The position numbers and the translations under genes are program-made. The notes beneath the pieces are model-generated. The model saw only the letters and a program-made list of their open reading frames with translations. It had not been told where the DNA came from and searched no databases. From assembly GCA_025331125.1 (NCBI GenBank), contig JAOALB010000124.1, positions 62,001-126,000 of the forward strand: a stretch of DNA of 64,000 bases, in the 5' to 3' direction. Of the stretch, positions 26,346 through 36,657 are shown in pieces. Position 1 is the first letter of the stretch; the number at the start of each line of letters is the position of its first letter. This stretch comes from Mycogone perniciosa (lineage: Eukaryota; Ascomycota; Sordariomycetes; Hypocreales; Hypocreaceae).

Positions 26346-28081
26346 TCACCTCACACTCCCCTCCCTGACCAAGTATACCGCACTCCCGCGCGCAGGCCGG
26401 CTGACCACCACAGCCTGTGCCTTTTGCTCTTCTGTCAGTTTCATCTTGGAATAGTACTCCCGTTGCAGTGCCTCCTTGACAATCGCCACTTGATCAGCAG
26501 CCACAAGGTGCACGCTGCACCCTCCCCAACCCGCCCCGGTTAGCCTGCTGCCATAAGCTCCAGCGTCGCGTGATATGCGACAGATATCGTCAAGCTCGGT
26601 GCAGCTGCATTCATACAGGTCACGACACGAATCTTGCGTCTCATTCATGAGCCGGCCTAGCTCGCTGTTGAAGTGTGTTGTGTCAGCATTCCCGGAGTGC
26701 ACGGGTCGCTCTAGTAGCGTCAGGAACTCCAACACCCGCAACGCCTCTGTAAACACGTGAAGGGCACGTTGTCGAAGCTTAAAACGTTCTGCCCGAATAG
26801 GAAAGGTTGACATGAAACGTTTCTCCAAGTCGCCAACAGATATGTTCAGCACGTTGGCGATTTCCTCTCGGGTGTAACCATCCTCCTGCACCAGCGTCTC
26901 TTTGGTAAGCGCCACCAGTTTACGGAGCTCTTCCTCCGGACTAGGGGTTCTAGCGGCCGTACGGTCGGATCTACCGATGTGGGAGAAGTAGGTCTCATGG
27001 AAGCCACGGAGACTAATCCCGAGAGGACCTGCGTCGGCCGGCAGCTCAGTACCAGGGGGGTTGAGCACCGCATTAAGGTAAGCAGCCGCAAAGCTGACCT
27101 CAACCACACGAAGGTTGTAATGAACCGGTCCGGTGACCTGCTTATTGGAGGTGATGAAGGACTGCGCAATAACGAAACAAAGTTCAGGGCTAGTTGACGG
27201 GAACTTGACAGGCCGGGCAGATAGGGCAGGGCTGAATGATACTAATGTGGCAGAACCTTGCTCCGAAAACACGGAAGCAGCCTGATCCATCCTGTGATCA
27301 CGTACTTGTATGTCAGCTTGTGTCATCCCACCAGTCCACCAAATAGCACGGATTAGTCCGTAGAGTAGAATGTATAAGGTTTCTAAGGGCAAAGGGACCA
27401 ACCACTCGGCGTCCGCGGAATACGAATAGTGGACGAAAGCACTTACCCGCCAGAGTTCACTCCAACAGCACGCTCACTGACAATAGCAAGCTCCGTCAAC
27501 TCGGTTTTATCCACGGAGCTCTCTCCGTTTGCAGTCATAACAGCGAGGGCGCTGGCAGTAACGAAGGCCGCGCTTGAGCTCAGGCCACCGCCGACCGGGA
27601 CCGTCCCGTCCACAAGCACCTCCATATTGTAGGGGCGGAAGTTGACTCCTCTCTTCCGGTATAATAGCTGGAGCGCTCCGCGAAGTCCGCTCTTGAAGTA
27701 GTTTGTCCATTCAAATTTCGTAGCATCGATATCAACGCCACCTCCTATTGGGACGTCAAACTCGCCGGGCGAAAATTTAGAGTCCTGGACATTTCGAATG
27801 CGAACCGTGAATGCTGTCGCATCCGCGGCGACGGGGGACGCTGAAACGGCGATGATGGCATCTGCCGTGATAGCCGCAGGCAGAACCGAGTACAGAGAGT
27901 AGTCTATATGCTCGCCGATTATATTAACACGGCCGGGCGATCGTGCGACAAAGCTGGCCGGGTGGCCAAATTCCTTCTCAAATCGGGCGAGCAAGTTGTT
28001 CCATCGTGGGTTTTCCGTTGCGACGGCACTGGGAGGATAGATGTCTGCGAGAGAACTCGCTGCAGGAACTGAACCCGACAT
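26346..28081 (-). CDS. GAL1: Galactokinase
   Basis: Galactokinase phosphorylates galactose to galactose-1-phosphate, the first committed step of the Leloir pathway, in the cytosol. Exons 27447-28081 and 26346-27291 flank a 155-bp intron (GTAAGT...CACAG), giving 526 residues, close to yeast Gal1 (528). The ATG at 28079-28081 is the first in-frame Met before the conserved N-terminal substrate-recognition segment. The galactokinase signature RVNIIGEHIDY lies at about 51-61, the GHMP phosphate-binding loop GGGLSSSAAF at about 164-173 and the third motif GAGWGGCSVH near 480. The catalytic Asp in GGMDQ (about 214) is encoded just after the intron. The Ser-Ala pair missing from the non-catalytic Gal3 sensor is present, so this should be an active kinase. 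No other galactose gene is in the window. Confidence 0.97.
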
Positions 28082-29245
28082 TTTGCCCTTTTGCTGGCCC
28101 TCTTGGCTTTGGCTGTTCCAGGCCTTCTTGCAGACCCGCCTGACAGGATGCTCCGTTTGAGTTGTGCTCTGCAAATCTGTTCCCCCGCAATCCTCTCGTA
28201 AACGACTAGGCGGGATTTACGCGCACAAAACTAGATGACGTAGTTTGTGTATTTTCCAAATTGGTGGCGGTTCTCGACGAGATCGGTCCCGTTTGTTGGG
28301 CTAGGCTGAGAGACGATCGTGGACACACTGGGAACGATACGGCCGTGGTGGCTGCGATAAACAAGGGAAGACGAAGAGGATTCGACCTAGGAAGCCGTCT
28401 CTAGCCTGTATATACTCGTCCCAACAGGAAGCTGGCTCAAGGTTTCACGCGATTCCAAACCCCGCCATTGCATTGTCGGCTCTTTTGGTGCGGACACTAT
28501 TAGTATTTGCGTGCAGCCCACCACCTCGTTTATAGGCGCGCGAGCGACGAAGATTCAGGAGACTCATATTCATTAATGCGTGAGGACTATCCGTCGGGCA
28601 TTTTCCCGGGCTTGTTGGTCGATCCAGACTGGTAGGTCGAAGAGGGACGGTCCTCTGAATATATTAAGTCCACGGAAATGGGGAGAGACAGGGCTGAAGT
28701 GTGGATGCGGGCTGTTGAAACGAAACATGTACTTTGTACTTTGTACTCCGTACTAAATGCATACTACCCCCGTACGGAGAATTATTCGGGTTTAATAAAA
28801 AGGGTACGAAGTACGGAGAACTTCGCACAACCGCGAGTGTGCAACAAGCAAGCGTCTCAACAACGCCATAGTTGTCAGAATTGAGACATTAGAAATGGCT
28901 CAAAAATGGCAAGATGATGCAGGGTTCTCTGTACGAAATAGCGACGGCAAAAATACAAGAACGGCAGTTGGCACTCCCTTCTGTTTGAGCCTTTATGCTT
29001 GACAGCTGACCGGCCCCAGTGAATAATGATAGACAGCTGTTCAACTTATAGCCCACAGTCAACATTGCCGGCCAGCTGGCGGGTTATGCTGGCGGACTAG
29101 GAGACAAAATGAAGAGAATTCCAGGAATCATCGTCTCTTCCACATTGTTGCGCTCTCTCACAAACAAACAAACAAACAAACAAACAAACACACACAAACA
29201 CACATCGTCTCTCCATCTCCATCTCTATCCCACCCCTCCCTAGTA
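28082..29245. other. Divergent promoter region, GAL1 and the 272-residue protein gene
   Basis: 1.16 kb between divergent starts. It contains TACGGAGTA/TACGAAGTA words at 28728-28822 and a CAAA microsatellite ending about 70 bp before the plus-strand gene. No convincing TATA box or activator site was identified. Confidence 0.5.
29160..29205. repeat. CAAA microsatellite
   Basis: About eight CAAA units degrade into CACACAAACACAC. They lie in the likely 5' leader or core promoter of the gene starting at 29277. Confidence 0.9.
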
Positions 29246-29284
29246 ATGAGCCTCAGTCGCGCGCCTTTGTCTGGCCATGTCTAA
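29246..29284 (+). promoter_or_regulatory. 12-codon upstream ORF overlapping the next start codon
   Basis: ATG at 29246-29248 opens a frame of 12 codons that stops with TAA at 29282-29284. Its end overlaps the ATG at 29277-29279 of the downstream gene in another frame. If transcribed, it would compete with that start and favour the next in-frame ATG at 29342-29344. Confidence 0.35.
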
Positions 29285-30095
29285 CCCGTACTCAGCAGAG
29301 CCGCCGTCGCCAGAGAGCTGCTGCAGGCGGCGAGCCTCCACTATGGGCCGCAGCTTGAAGGACTACCAACCTGGCTCTCTCTACATCACCATCGCCGTTC
29401 CGCAGTCGGAGGAACGCTATTACCAGCACAACCCTTACCCACCTGCTGACTACCTGCCCTACCTCCCTGACGACTTCGACCCGGCATCCTACGAGACCGG
29501 CTGTGCCGATGGCCATGGCAGGGAAGAGTTTGATTGGGGCCTCTACTGGCACCGAGGCCACGGCGATGGAACCTGGTACGGTCTCCGTCGAGTAAGCTCT
29601 CCGATCGGCATCAACGCACCCGGCATGCCCGAAAGCATGGGGGCCAGCCTGGGATACGGACGTGAGGTTCGTCCATCTTACACCCTCACGAGGCATGAGA
29701 TGCGCCAGTCGCCAAGGCTCAACGCCCAGGTTGTCGGTCTGATCCGGGTTCTACATGTACCGGGCTCCATAGCCAAGGATCTGACATCGTACTTGGACTG
29801 GCTTGCTGCCCACGCCGCCGCCAGCGCGACGAGGTCGTTCATCTGGGCAATCTCGCTGTATCTCCGAACACGGCGCCACGTAGTAGCCAATCCTCACGAC
29901 AACAAGGTCGACGAAAATGCCATCGCCGCGAGCTTCGACATAATGGGGTTCCTGTGGGAGGCGCTTGACTTCGCGTACGGAGAGGTGTGGTATGGGTTGG
30001 CTGGCCAGCTACCGCGGCCCATGATGGAATCGGCATTTGGGGTCGAGATGTTGTTGGCGACATCCAACGACAGCCAGGGCGAGGCTTCGGATTGA
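29277..30095 (+). CDS. Uncharacterised 272-residue protein
   Basis: A single open exon; I do not recognise the family. Residues 1-25 are Ser/Pro/Cys/Arg-rich. A Tyr/Pro/Asp-rich region at about 40-85 contains YYQHNPYPPADYLPYLPDDF. Next comes an aromatic stretch with DWGLYWHRGHGDGTWYGLRRV (about 89-109). The C-terminal half (about 145-260) looks helical and better folded, with VVGLIRVLHVPGSIAKDLTSY, FIWAISLYLRTRRH and FLWEALDFAYGEVWYGLAG. There is no signal peptide or clear membrane span. Codon third positions are GC-rich like the recognised genes, which supports coding. The start is uncertain because of the overlapping upstream frame; Met23 is the alternative. No function is assigned. Confidence 0.62.
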   Translation: MSNPYSAEPPSPESCCRRRASTMGRSLKDYQPGSLYITIAVPQSEERYYQHNPYPPADYLPYLPDDFDPASYETGCADGHGREEFDWGLYWHRGHGDGTWYGLRRVSSPIGINAPGMPESMGASLGYGREVRPSYTLTRHEMRQSPRLNAQVVGLIRVLHVPGSIAKDLTSYLDWLAAHAAASATRSFIWAISLYLRTRRHVVANPHDNKVDENAIAASFDIMGFLWEALDFAYGEVWYGLAGQLPRPMMESAFGVEMLLATSNDSQGEASD

Positions 30096-31758
30096 TTGGT
30101 GGATCTTTCTCATGTGGTTGCATGTCATTTTCATTTCCCGACGTGGTCCTAGGCCGAATGAAAGATTAACGTTGTCTAGACTCTTATCTTATATCATCAA
30201 ATCAATGGGCTGACGCGGCAAATACGGGCAAAAAGAATGTTTGCTCTCAATCTAGATTTTACCATCACCATGGTCTTGGGGCACGTGTATGCCGGTTTAT
30301 GCAGGATCAATGGGTGAATGAACCCTGGAAATGTGACGGGCGACAGGGGATGGTAGCAGGCATTCGTTGACAAGGCTGAGGATGATATCAACCACCCCCC
30401 GGGTGTCGGTTTTATACACCTCCTCGTACCACTCGTGCAGATGTGAACGGGGCCAGGGGAGGGAGTGTGGTCTGGTCAGCCCATGGCCCCATGTTGTTGC
30501 CCATGTCGGCTTTGCTGTGGGCTCCTAGGTCGAGGATCCTGGACCCCTTCTGCATCTTTCCTGGCAGTCCCTCATCTTGGAGAAAAACCTCCGCCCATGG
30601 TGCGTACTCGTACTGAGTCGTAATTTGCGGGATTTGCCGAATGAAGCAGTCCGTGATTGGTGGCATATTTGTTTAGCTGCCAGAGAACCCTGAGGAGCGT
30701 TGAAATCATGGCATTCCATGAAGGCCTGAATGATGCTTTACGCGTACCTTATTAATATTCCGTCCCATAGCAATGCGACATTCTAATATATATCTGCGGA
30801 AACTAGGAGTATTTACGTGCGGAGGGTTCCGTCAATATGCAAAGAAGTTGGAGCAGATGTGAGGGACGGGAACTCGCGTAACGCACCGATCAGATAGTCA
30901 GATAGTCAGATAGGGGGCTTTAACGCACGGTGAACTGGCGAGTCAGACAGCATCAATCAATACGCATCGACAACACGCAGACGCACGAATACTATTAGTA
31001 TAGAGTAGTAGTGCCTAATATGGCTTCGTATTGTCTCTGCGGAAATGTCATCAAGATAGGAATCCCCATTTGGTAAGGCGTCTTCTCTCGGGCTAATGAT
31101 CGATCAGTAATCACGAATTTCCCGCCAACTGCACAGCATGTTCCATACTCCGTCCGTACTACCAATGCAGATCGCAGCAGCCAGGCAGCAAAAGGCAGCA
31201 CATACTCCGTACGAGTCCTCCGTAGAGGCACCTAACCCAGGAGGACGCACCAGCCGGGCAAAAGCAAAAGATCCTTGACGTCAAGAGGCAAATGCCGCCA
31301 TGCGCCCTCCATCTGAGAACCAATTATCGGGCTTCGTGTCGTGAAGGGTGGGGGGAGGTCGACTGGGCGATGATCCGATGATTTGGCTTGACTCTTGTAG
31401 TGTATTCCATGGCTCGTCGGCAGAGCTCACTGTTGACTGGCTAGAAGACCATCTCGGGCATTCCAATCCATCTGTCGCCGTCCATGAGGCAGCAAATCCT
31501 TCCAAGTACTGCTCGTACTACTCTGCAAGAGCGATAGTACGAGTACGAAGTACGGAGTACGTAGGTAATCAATTAATCAAGGACAGATCAATGATTCACT
31601 CTAGAAGGTGAGGGGCTTCTCCGCTGTGGGGATCTGAGACTTGCACTTACGAGTATTGCTTGACTTTTGCGAAGCCTAATAAATATGTAGAAGGCGGAAC
31701 AGGGAGGGGGGCAAATGCCAGTGTGAGGTGTGTGACGTATTACTCCGTTTTAGGGCAG
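30096..31758. other. Intergenic, upstream of the metallothionein gene
   Basis: About 1.66 kb. It has an 8-bp tandem repeat (CAGATAGT, three copies, 30891-30914) and palindrome-family copies at 31140-31225 and 31530-31562. A minus-strand 84-codon frame (30412-30666) and an adjacent open segment in another frame (30297-30455) could not be joined by acceptable splice sites and are not called. Confidence 0.5.
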
Positions 31759-31766
31759 TATTTAAA
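31759..31766 (+). promoter_or_regulatory. TATA-like box of the metallothionein gene
   Basis: TATTTAAA lies 130 bp before the metallothionein ATG and is followed by a C/T-rich stretch, the usual arrangement for a strongly expressed fungal gene. Confidence 0.5.
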
Positions 31767-31895
31767 CCTCTCGCCCCCATTCCCCTCTTTTGGCATGGTT
31801 TCTGGCTTCGACAACCAAACGAGAGATAAACCCCAGATCAATACCTATTCCAGTCAAACACCTCTTCCGTCATCTCAAATACGAAATCCATCATC

Positions 31896-32041
31896 ATGGG
31901 TGACTGCGGATGTTCTACTTCTGGCTCCTGCGGATGCGGCCCTAGCTGCACCTGCGCCGGCTGCCCCGTAAGCCCAGCCCTCCCCCCCGGATGATCGAGA
32001 ACGAGTCTATGGGTTCTGACAATGGTATTTAGCACAAATAA
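31896..32041 (+). CDS. Copper-type metallothionein, 26 residues
   Basis: Metallothioneins chelate Cu(I) and other soft metals through cysteine thiolates in the cytosol. Exon 1 is 31896-31967 and exon 2 is 32033-32041, split by a 65-bp intron (GTAAGC, CTGAC branch site, TTTAG). The spliced product is 26 residues, starts MGDCGCS and ends CAGCPHK. Its seven cysteines fall at 4, 6, 12, 14, 18, 20 and 23, as three CxC pairs plus one, the spacing known for the short Neurospora copper metallothionein. There are no aromatic residues, as usual in the family. If the intron is kept, translation ends after eight extra residues (VSPALPPG). A TATA-like box lies 130 bp upstream. I saw no clear copper-regulator site. 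The gene is too short for routine ORF calling. Confidence 0.9.
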
Positions 32042-32375
32042 GCGATTCGGTATAACACCTTATCGAAATGCGCGTTTTGCCGGTCCCGCGTATTAGGAGA
32101 TGGCGAAATCACTCAGTGCGTAGGCTTGGGGTCATGTACATCTCAGGGAATGGGGTGCGGAACAGGCAGACTGCTGAATGAGTATGATGAGATGATTACA
32201 AATTGATACTGAGTTGACGCTGTATGATTTCTAATTCTTCATAAGCAATGGTGTATGTGTACGGAGTATGTGTGATAGTATATGTATGTGACTGCTTGCT
32301 AGTCCTGACATCAGAATGATAAAAGAGAGCTATCCCACATATCCAACTGCACAGCATCAGATGCGTTTCCATTTC
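32042..32375. other. Short convergent intergenic segment
   Basis: About 330 bp between the metallothionein stop and the stop of the minus-strand membrane protein gene. It holds one TACGGAGTA copy at 32259-32267 and should serve as the 3' UTRs. Nothing else is seen. Confidence 0.6.
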
Positions 32376-33162
32376 CTACCTTGTGTCTTCTGGAAAGAAC
32401 GCCAGAACTGGGCTAAGTGCCTCAGCATACACCTTGTCCAGATCCCTCGCAGCCTCCGCCTTGCTGAGCTCATCTGTGTCACGATATCCATCTCCCTCTG
32501 CTGCAGCTTCCCAACCTGCTCTACGCTCCAGCCCGAGAGCATATGCCGTGATGTTAACCATCTCGTAAAGCATTCTGCCGCCGTATAACATCCCTGCCAG
32601 TATCGAGATGGCAAAACTTATCTGGGTTGGGTGACAGACACCCCAATTGCCAGTATCAACCCCCTGGTCCGGGGACCACGGTAGGTGGTTTCCTATACAT
32701 CCTGTATCGTTTCCATCGACATTTATTTGCTGTAGCATGCTAACAATCCATAGGGAGGACATCAACATGTCGTAAAAGATGCTTGCGGATTGTGTGAGGT
32801 ATGTGAGTCGCAACATGACGATCCGAACGACGAACACGACAAGAGATAACGTTGCGATGGCAAAGTTCGAGTCAACTGGCCTATATTGTTTTCGAGTTAA
32901 CACTACTGTCATTCTCAAGGTCCGAATCTATGTTTCTTTTTGCATACATTTGCGACAACGTCTGCGGCGTATCCTGAGACTCGGATGGTTTGGCAGAAGA
33001 ACGCATCTCCCCTTCGACACTGGATGTGCATCCTTCATTCCGGAACGCATTTATAATGGAGGATAGTAAGTATGCCTGCGAAAAGCACACCACTGCGGCG
33101 ATAGAGATGCAAAACTCGAGCCCCAAGAGGACTCTCTGCGCAGCTTCTTTCTTGGGAGCCAT
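32376..33162 (-). CDS. Four-helix membrane protein of unknown function
   Basis: Two exons, 32948-33162 and 32376-32880, are joined across a 67-bp intron (GTATGC...ATATAG) that restores the frame as TLSQM-PVDSNF, giving 239 residues. Four hydrophobic segments are visible: about 11-34 (GLEFCISIAAVVCFSQAYLL), 77-99 (IATLSLVVFVVRIVMLRL), 106-124 (DMLMSSLWIVSML) and 153-174 (SFAISILAGMLYGGRML). The loop between helices 1 and 2 is Ser/Glu-rich and polar. The loop between helices 3 and 4 has two cysteines (GCIGN and GVCHP) that could pair. The tail is charged and likely cytosolic. The layout recalls fungal MARVEL-like or other small tetraspan families, but no signature was recognised. It diverges from the RING-CH gene. 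Confidence 0.8.
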
Positions 33163-34314
33163 TGTTGGACACTGAGCAGATCAGCGAAGCACAATGAGAG
33201 AAAGGCGGTATTTCTCTACTTCCTCGCACGCAAATTCACAATATGGCCATTGCCTGGTGCTAAACAGTAAATAGTATATTGGATGTACAGCCACAGATGC
33301 CCTCCCTCCCAGGAAACTTGCTCATACTCCCGCAGGCATGGGTATCGGAGTGAGCAAGATAGGTTTTAAATAGCGGAGGTATGAGCTTGGCAATACGACA
33401 TGGTTCTTGAAACCAAATATTGCACTCATTGGATATATGGTAGCTGCTGTGTTCATCATCGTGTGTTCTCTTTTCCCCAAGAGAATGGTCGTTATGGTGT
33501 AGGGTATGTTTGATGGTGCGTTGCCGTGAGTAGCTTCCGGGTCTTAGCCTACTTCATGATTGCGGAGTGCATATATCTATAATATATAATCAAACGATAT
33601 ACATGAGACCAGCATTTTGGGTATTTGGTTGGGTATTTGGTTGGGTATTATGGGGTCGAGCCCGTCAGCGTTTCTCATTACAAACATGCAGTCTAAGTAA
33701 GTAAGGTTATCACCGAAACAGGGGTCGACATTTGTCATACTTCCACGACCAACACCAATGCTGACACGCAATACACCCAATTACTCATCACGGGATATAT
33801 TGCCGAGAGAAGAGAGAAAAGACAAAAAATGTACAAAACACCACTCCATACATAAAATCCTCCCAAAGGTGCCGTTATCCGCATTCAGTTACCAGGGCGA
33901 AGATGGTTGGATTCGTACGGAGTATTCCGTACATACGAGTACTACGGAGTACAGGTACGAGTACGGGTACCTAGGTACCTAAGGTACGGAGTAGGTAGCG
34001 TCTACAAAGTACGTACCCGCCCGGTAGATGACTGATTGGCGGGGCAAATTGTTGAGCGGGAAGCTCTGACATCAATCACGTTTGCTCTGATCAATGCTCG
34101 CATCTTGGCCTTTGACTCTGTCACGTCGCACGACGGCATATCAGCTCATTCATTGTCTGCAGCGTTCTATCCTCCTCCTTTGAGGCCTCTACACCATCTT
34201 TTTACATCCTATCCTTTGTCTTACCGCTGTCTGCCCCCCCTCTGCGCCGACGATGCCAGTGTCTTGATAGCCGTCAGCCCCTGTTGACAACGAACGATAT
34301 ATCATATATATACC
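33163..34314. other. Divergent promoter region, membrane protein and RING-CH genes
   Basis: 1.15 kb. It holds a 12-bp tandem repeat, GGGTATTTGGTT, two copies plus a partial (33619-33650), and a dense palindrome cluster at 33914-33998. A pyrimidine-rich tract precedes the RING-CH start. Confidence 0.55.
33914..33998. repeat. Dense palindrome-family cluster
   Basis: About 85 bp made almost entirely of overlapping words such as TACGGAGTATTCCGTA, TACTACGGAGTA and GGTACCTAGGTACC. It contains several nested inverted repeats about 320 bp before the RING-CH start. Confidence 0.7.
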
Positions 34315-35846
34315 ATGGATGCGACCGCAAGCTCCCAGGCGGGGTCGAAGAATGACCTGGAAACAACCCCTCTACTCCCAGCTATTGCGACTATGACAGA
34401 TCGACTGGTCGACACACCGCGACGATGCTTCATCTGTTTGACGGACGAGGAGCCTACCGACCCCAAGGGATCCTGGGTCGACCCGTGCCCGTGCACCCTC
34501 GAAGCACACCAAGACTGCATTCTATCATGGGTGACCGACTGTGAGAGGTCCAACAAACCCTTAAAATGCCCCGTGTGCAAATCGAAAATCGAGATGGAAG
34601 GCCCATGGGACCCGATCGCCTCGCTGCACGACGCCATCCAGCACAAGTTCACCCGGGCGAGCCCCTTCATACTCCTCACGGGCGTGTCTGTAGGATTCCA
34701 GTTTAGCTTGCAGATGTACGGCGCTGTCGCTCTGTGGGCCTTTGCTGGCAAACATGCTTTACTGCAGTTCGCGTTGGGGCCAGATATGGTCCTTGATGGG
34801 AGGAACCATGGGGTCGTGACCTTTGCCAAGGATCGGATAGTCAATGCGCTGGTCTTGATGAATGTTGCTCCGACGCTGCTGGTGAGCCAGTTGCTTCCTG
34901 GACTGAGCAACAAGTACTTTGTGCAGTCAGCCTCGATTGTAAGTCCTGACCCTACAACTACGATGCCTTTCGGCGAACTAACAGGTTGTGGTTTGTATAG
35001 TATGGCATCTATAGCATGATTCGAAACGACAATTTCCTCGAATGGCCACCATCCCCTAGGCTAGCCATGGTCGCACTCCCGATCGTTCGCAAGCTCTACT
35101 TTAACCTTTGGAGGGACTTTGTTCTACCCTACGAAGTGAGGCTCAACCGGAAGATTCTGGGTCTGCCACCACTCGAGCCTGAACAGAATGGCGGAAATGG
35201 TGCCAACCGCAACGATGTGGAGCGAAATGGCGAGGGTGGTTTTGTGGGCCTCTTGCAAAATATCTTGGACGTGCTGGATCCCGATGAGGAAGAACGTCCG
35301 GCGGACGGCGATAATGGCGCACAACATCCTGCAAGAATACACGAGCTCGAGCTTCTCATCGAGCAGGTTGAGCACGTCGAGGACGGACCAAATGAAGATG
35401 AAGATGGTGAAGAAGACGACAATCAACGCTGGGAACAGGTTCGTGACGTTCCGGCAGACCAACCACAGCCTGCGGCAAACGGGCGTGAGGCCCCTCAGGC
35501 GCCGCCAGCTCGACGTATGGGGCTCGGGGGTCTCCTTTCCAGCGTGTCCAACTCTATCGTCAGTGCTTTGCTTTTGCCCGGCATATCGTTTGCCATGGGT
35601 GAGGCACTCCGGCTCGCTCTTCCGCGGGCATGGACTGCTGTGCCGTCTAGGAGTGCCTGGAACCGGCTTAGCCAAGGACCAGGCCGGCCTGGCTTGTTGC
35701 AGCAGCAGTGGGGGCGTAGCCTGGTAGGCGGATGTCTGTATGCTGTTCTCAGCGATGTGATCAGGGTCTACAGCAAGACACGAAAAGTGGCCGCGATGGA
35801 GAATCGGAGAGTGAAGAATGTGGAGAGACTACGACGGAGAAAATAG
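34315..35846 (+). CDS. Membrane-bound RING-CH (MARCH-type) E3 ubiquitin ligase
   Basis: Exons 34315-34938 and 35001-35846 are split by a 62-bp intron (GTAAGT...GTATAG), giving 489 residues. A nearer AG at 34984 would leave a stop in frame, so the TATAG acceptor is used. The RING-CH domain lies at about 41-93: CFIC, then CPC, H-x2-C in EAHQDC, and CPVC, the C4HC3 zinc pattern that sets RING-CH apart from classical RING. Hydrophobic segments follow at about 122-148 and 180-205, with further ones near 400-430 and 455-475. An acidic, Asn-rich linker (about 290-375) is likely disordered and contains DEDGEEDD. By family, such proteins ubiquitinate membrane substrates at the ER, endosome or mitochondrial outer membrane; the layout resembles MARCH5. 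The compartment and substrate are unknown. Confidence 0.9.
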
Positions 35847-36657
35847 CAGACAGACATGGGTCTCCCTCCATGTCGGCGGGGAGAATTAACTCAATCAGCG
35901 AGACATAGTTGTAGTAGCATGTAGTAGCATGTAGTAGTAGTAGTAGTAGTAGTAGTAGCAGTAGTAGTAGCAGCGAGCATGGGACGGAGTTTTGGGACAG
36001 CAGGATTATTATAGACTAATAAGCTTCGTGAGGGAAGGACATTTAGTGCATATCTAGGTCCCTCTCTGTGTATTAGTAGTACTAGTATTGCATTTTGAGC
36101 TTGTCTCATCAAGAGGAGTCCACGGGAATTGCAATCATACGATTCATAGCGAGCCAGGATGATGCATTTTTTATACGTCATATATCAGCTGCAGCTGATG
36201 GTATTAGCTATTACTCGTAGGTGCTAATATTACTAGCAACACCAGGGATTCCTTTTGGCTGCTATACATAAAACTACGAAGTATGAAGTATACACGTATA
36301 ATACATACGAGTTGGCAAATAACGTGAGTGTCCAGGCTAGGTGCCTGGTAATAGTATCCATGTTAGTAGGAGTAGTAGTAGTAGTCCTACGGAGTAGTAC
36401 TATGAGTATATGTACTACTGGTCACACAAAGCCCCGCAGCCTTGCATGGAATATTCCAGCCTTCTACGGGGCCACACCTCCAAGTACCTAACCAAGTAAC
36501 AGTACGAGTACGTACTTCGTACTTCGTTCCCTCGAGCAAGTGTTACGCTCCCCACGCTTCTTCTCTCCGCAACCGCCCCTTCAAACATCACCACATTTTA
36601 TTTCTCTCTCAACCCGCGCGCTTGGCGCCATATTAGCTTTGCGCACACTGAGCAGCC
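35847..36657. other. Intergenic, RING-CH 3' flank and SGT2 promoter
   Basis: 0.8 kb with a TAG-triplet microsatellite and palindrome-family words at 36385-36397 and 36503-36526. CT-rich sequence precedes the SGT2 start. Confidence 0.6.
35908..35974. repeat. GTA/TAG triplet microsatellite
   Basis: About 20 GTA-type triplets, including two GTAGTAGCAT units at the left, in the 3' flank of the RING-CH gene. Confidence 0.9.

Noticed and set aside
30297..30666. Possible small minus-strand gene (84-codon frame plus an open segment containing EWYEEVYKTDTRGVVDIILS)
   Set aside because: The two segments are in different frames and no GT-AG intron with normal donor sequence joins them. Kept only as a note.
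30891..30914. Regular short repeats considered as a CRISPR-like array
   Set aside because: These are 8-bp tandem units without spacers, in a eukaryotic genome; a simple minisatellite.
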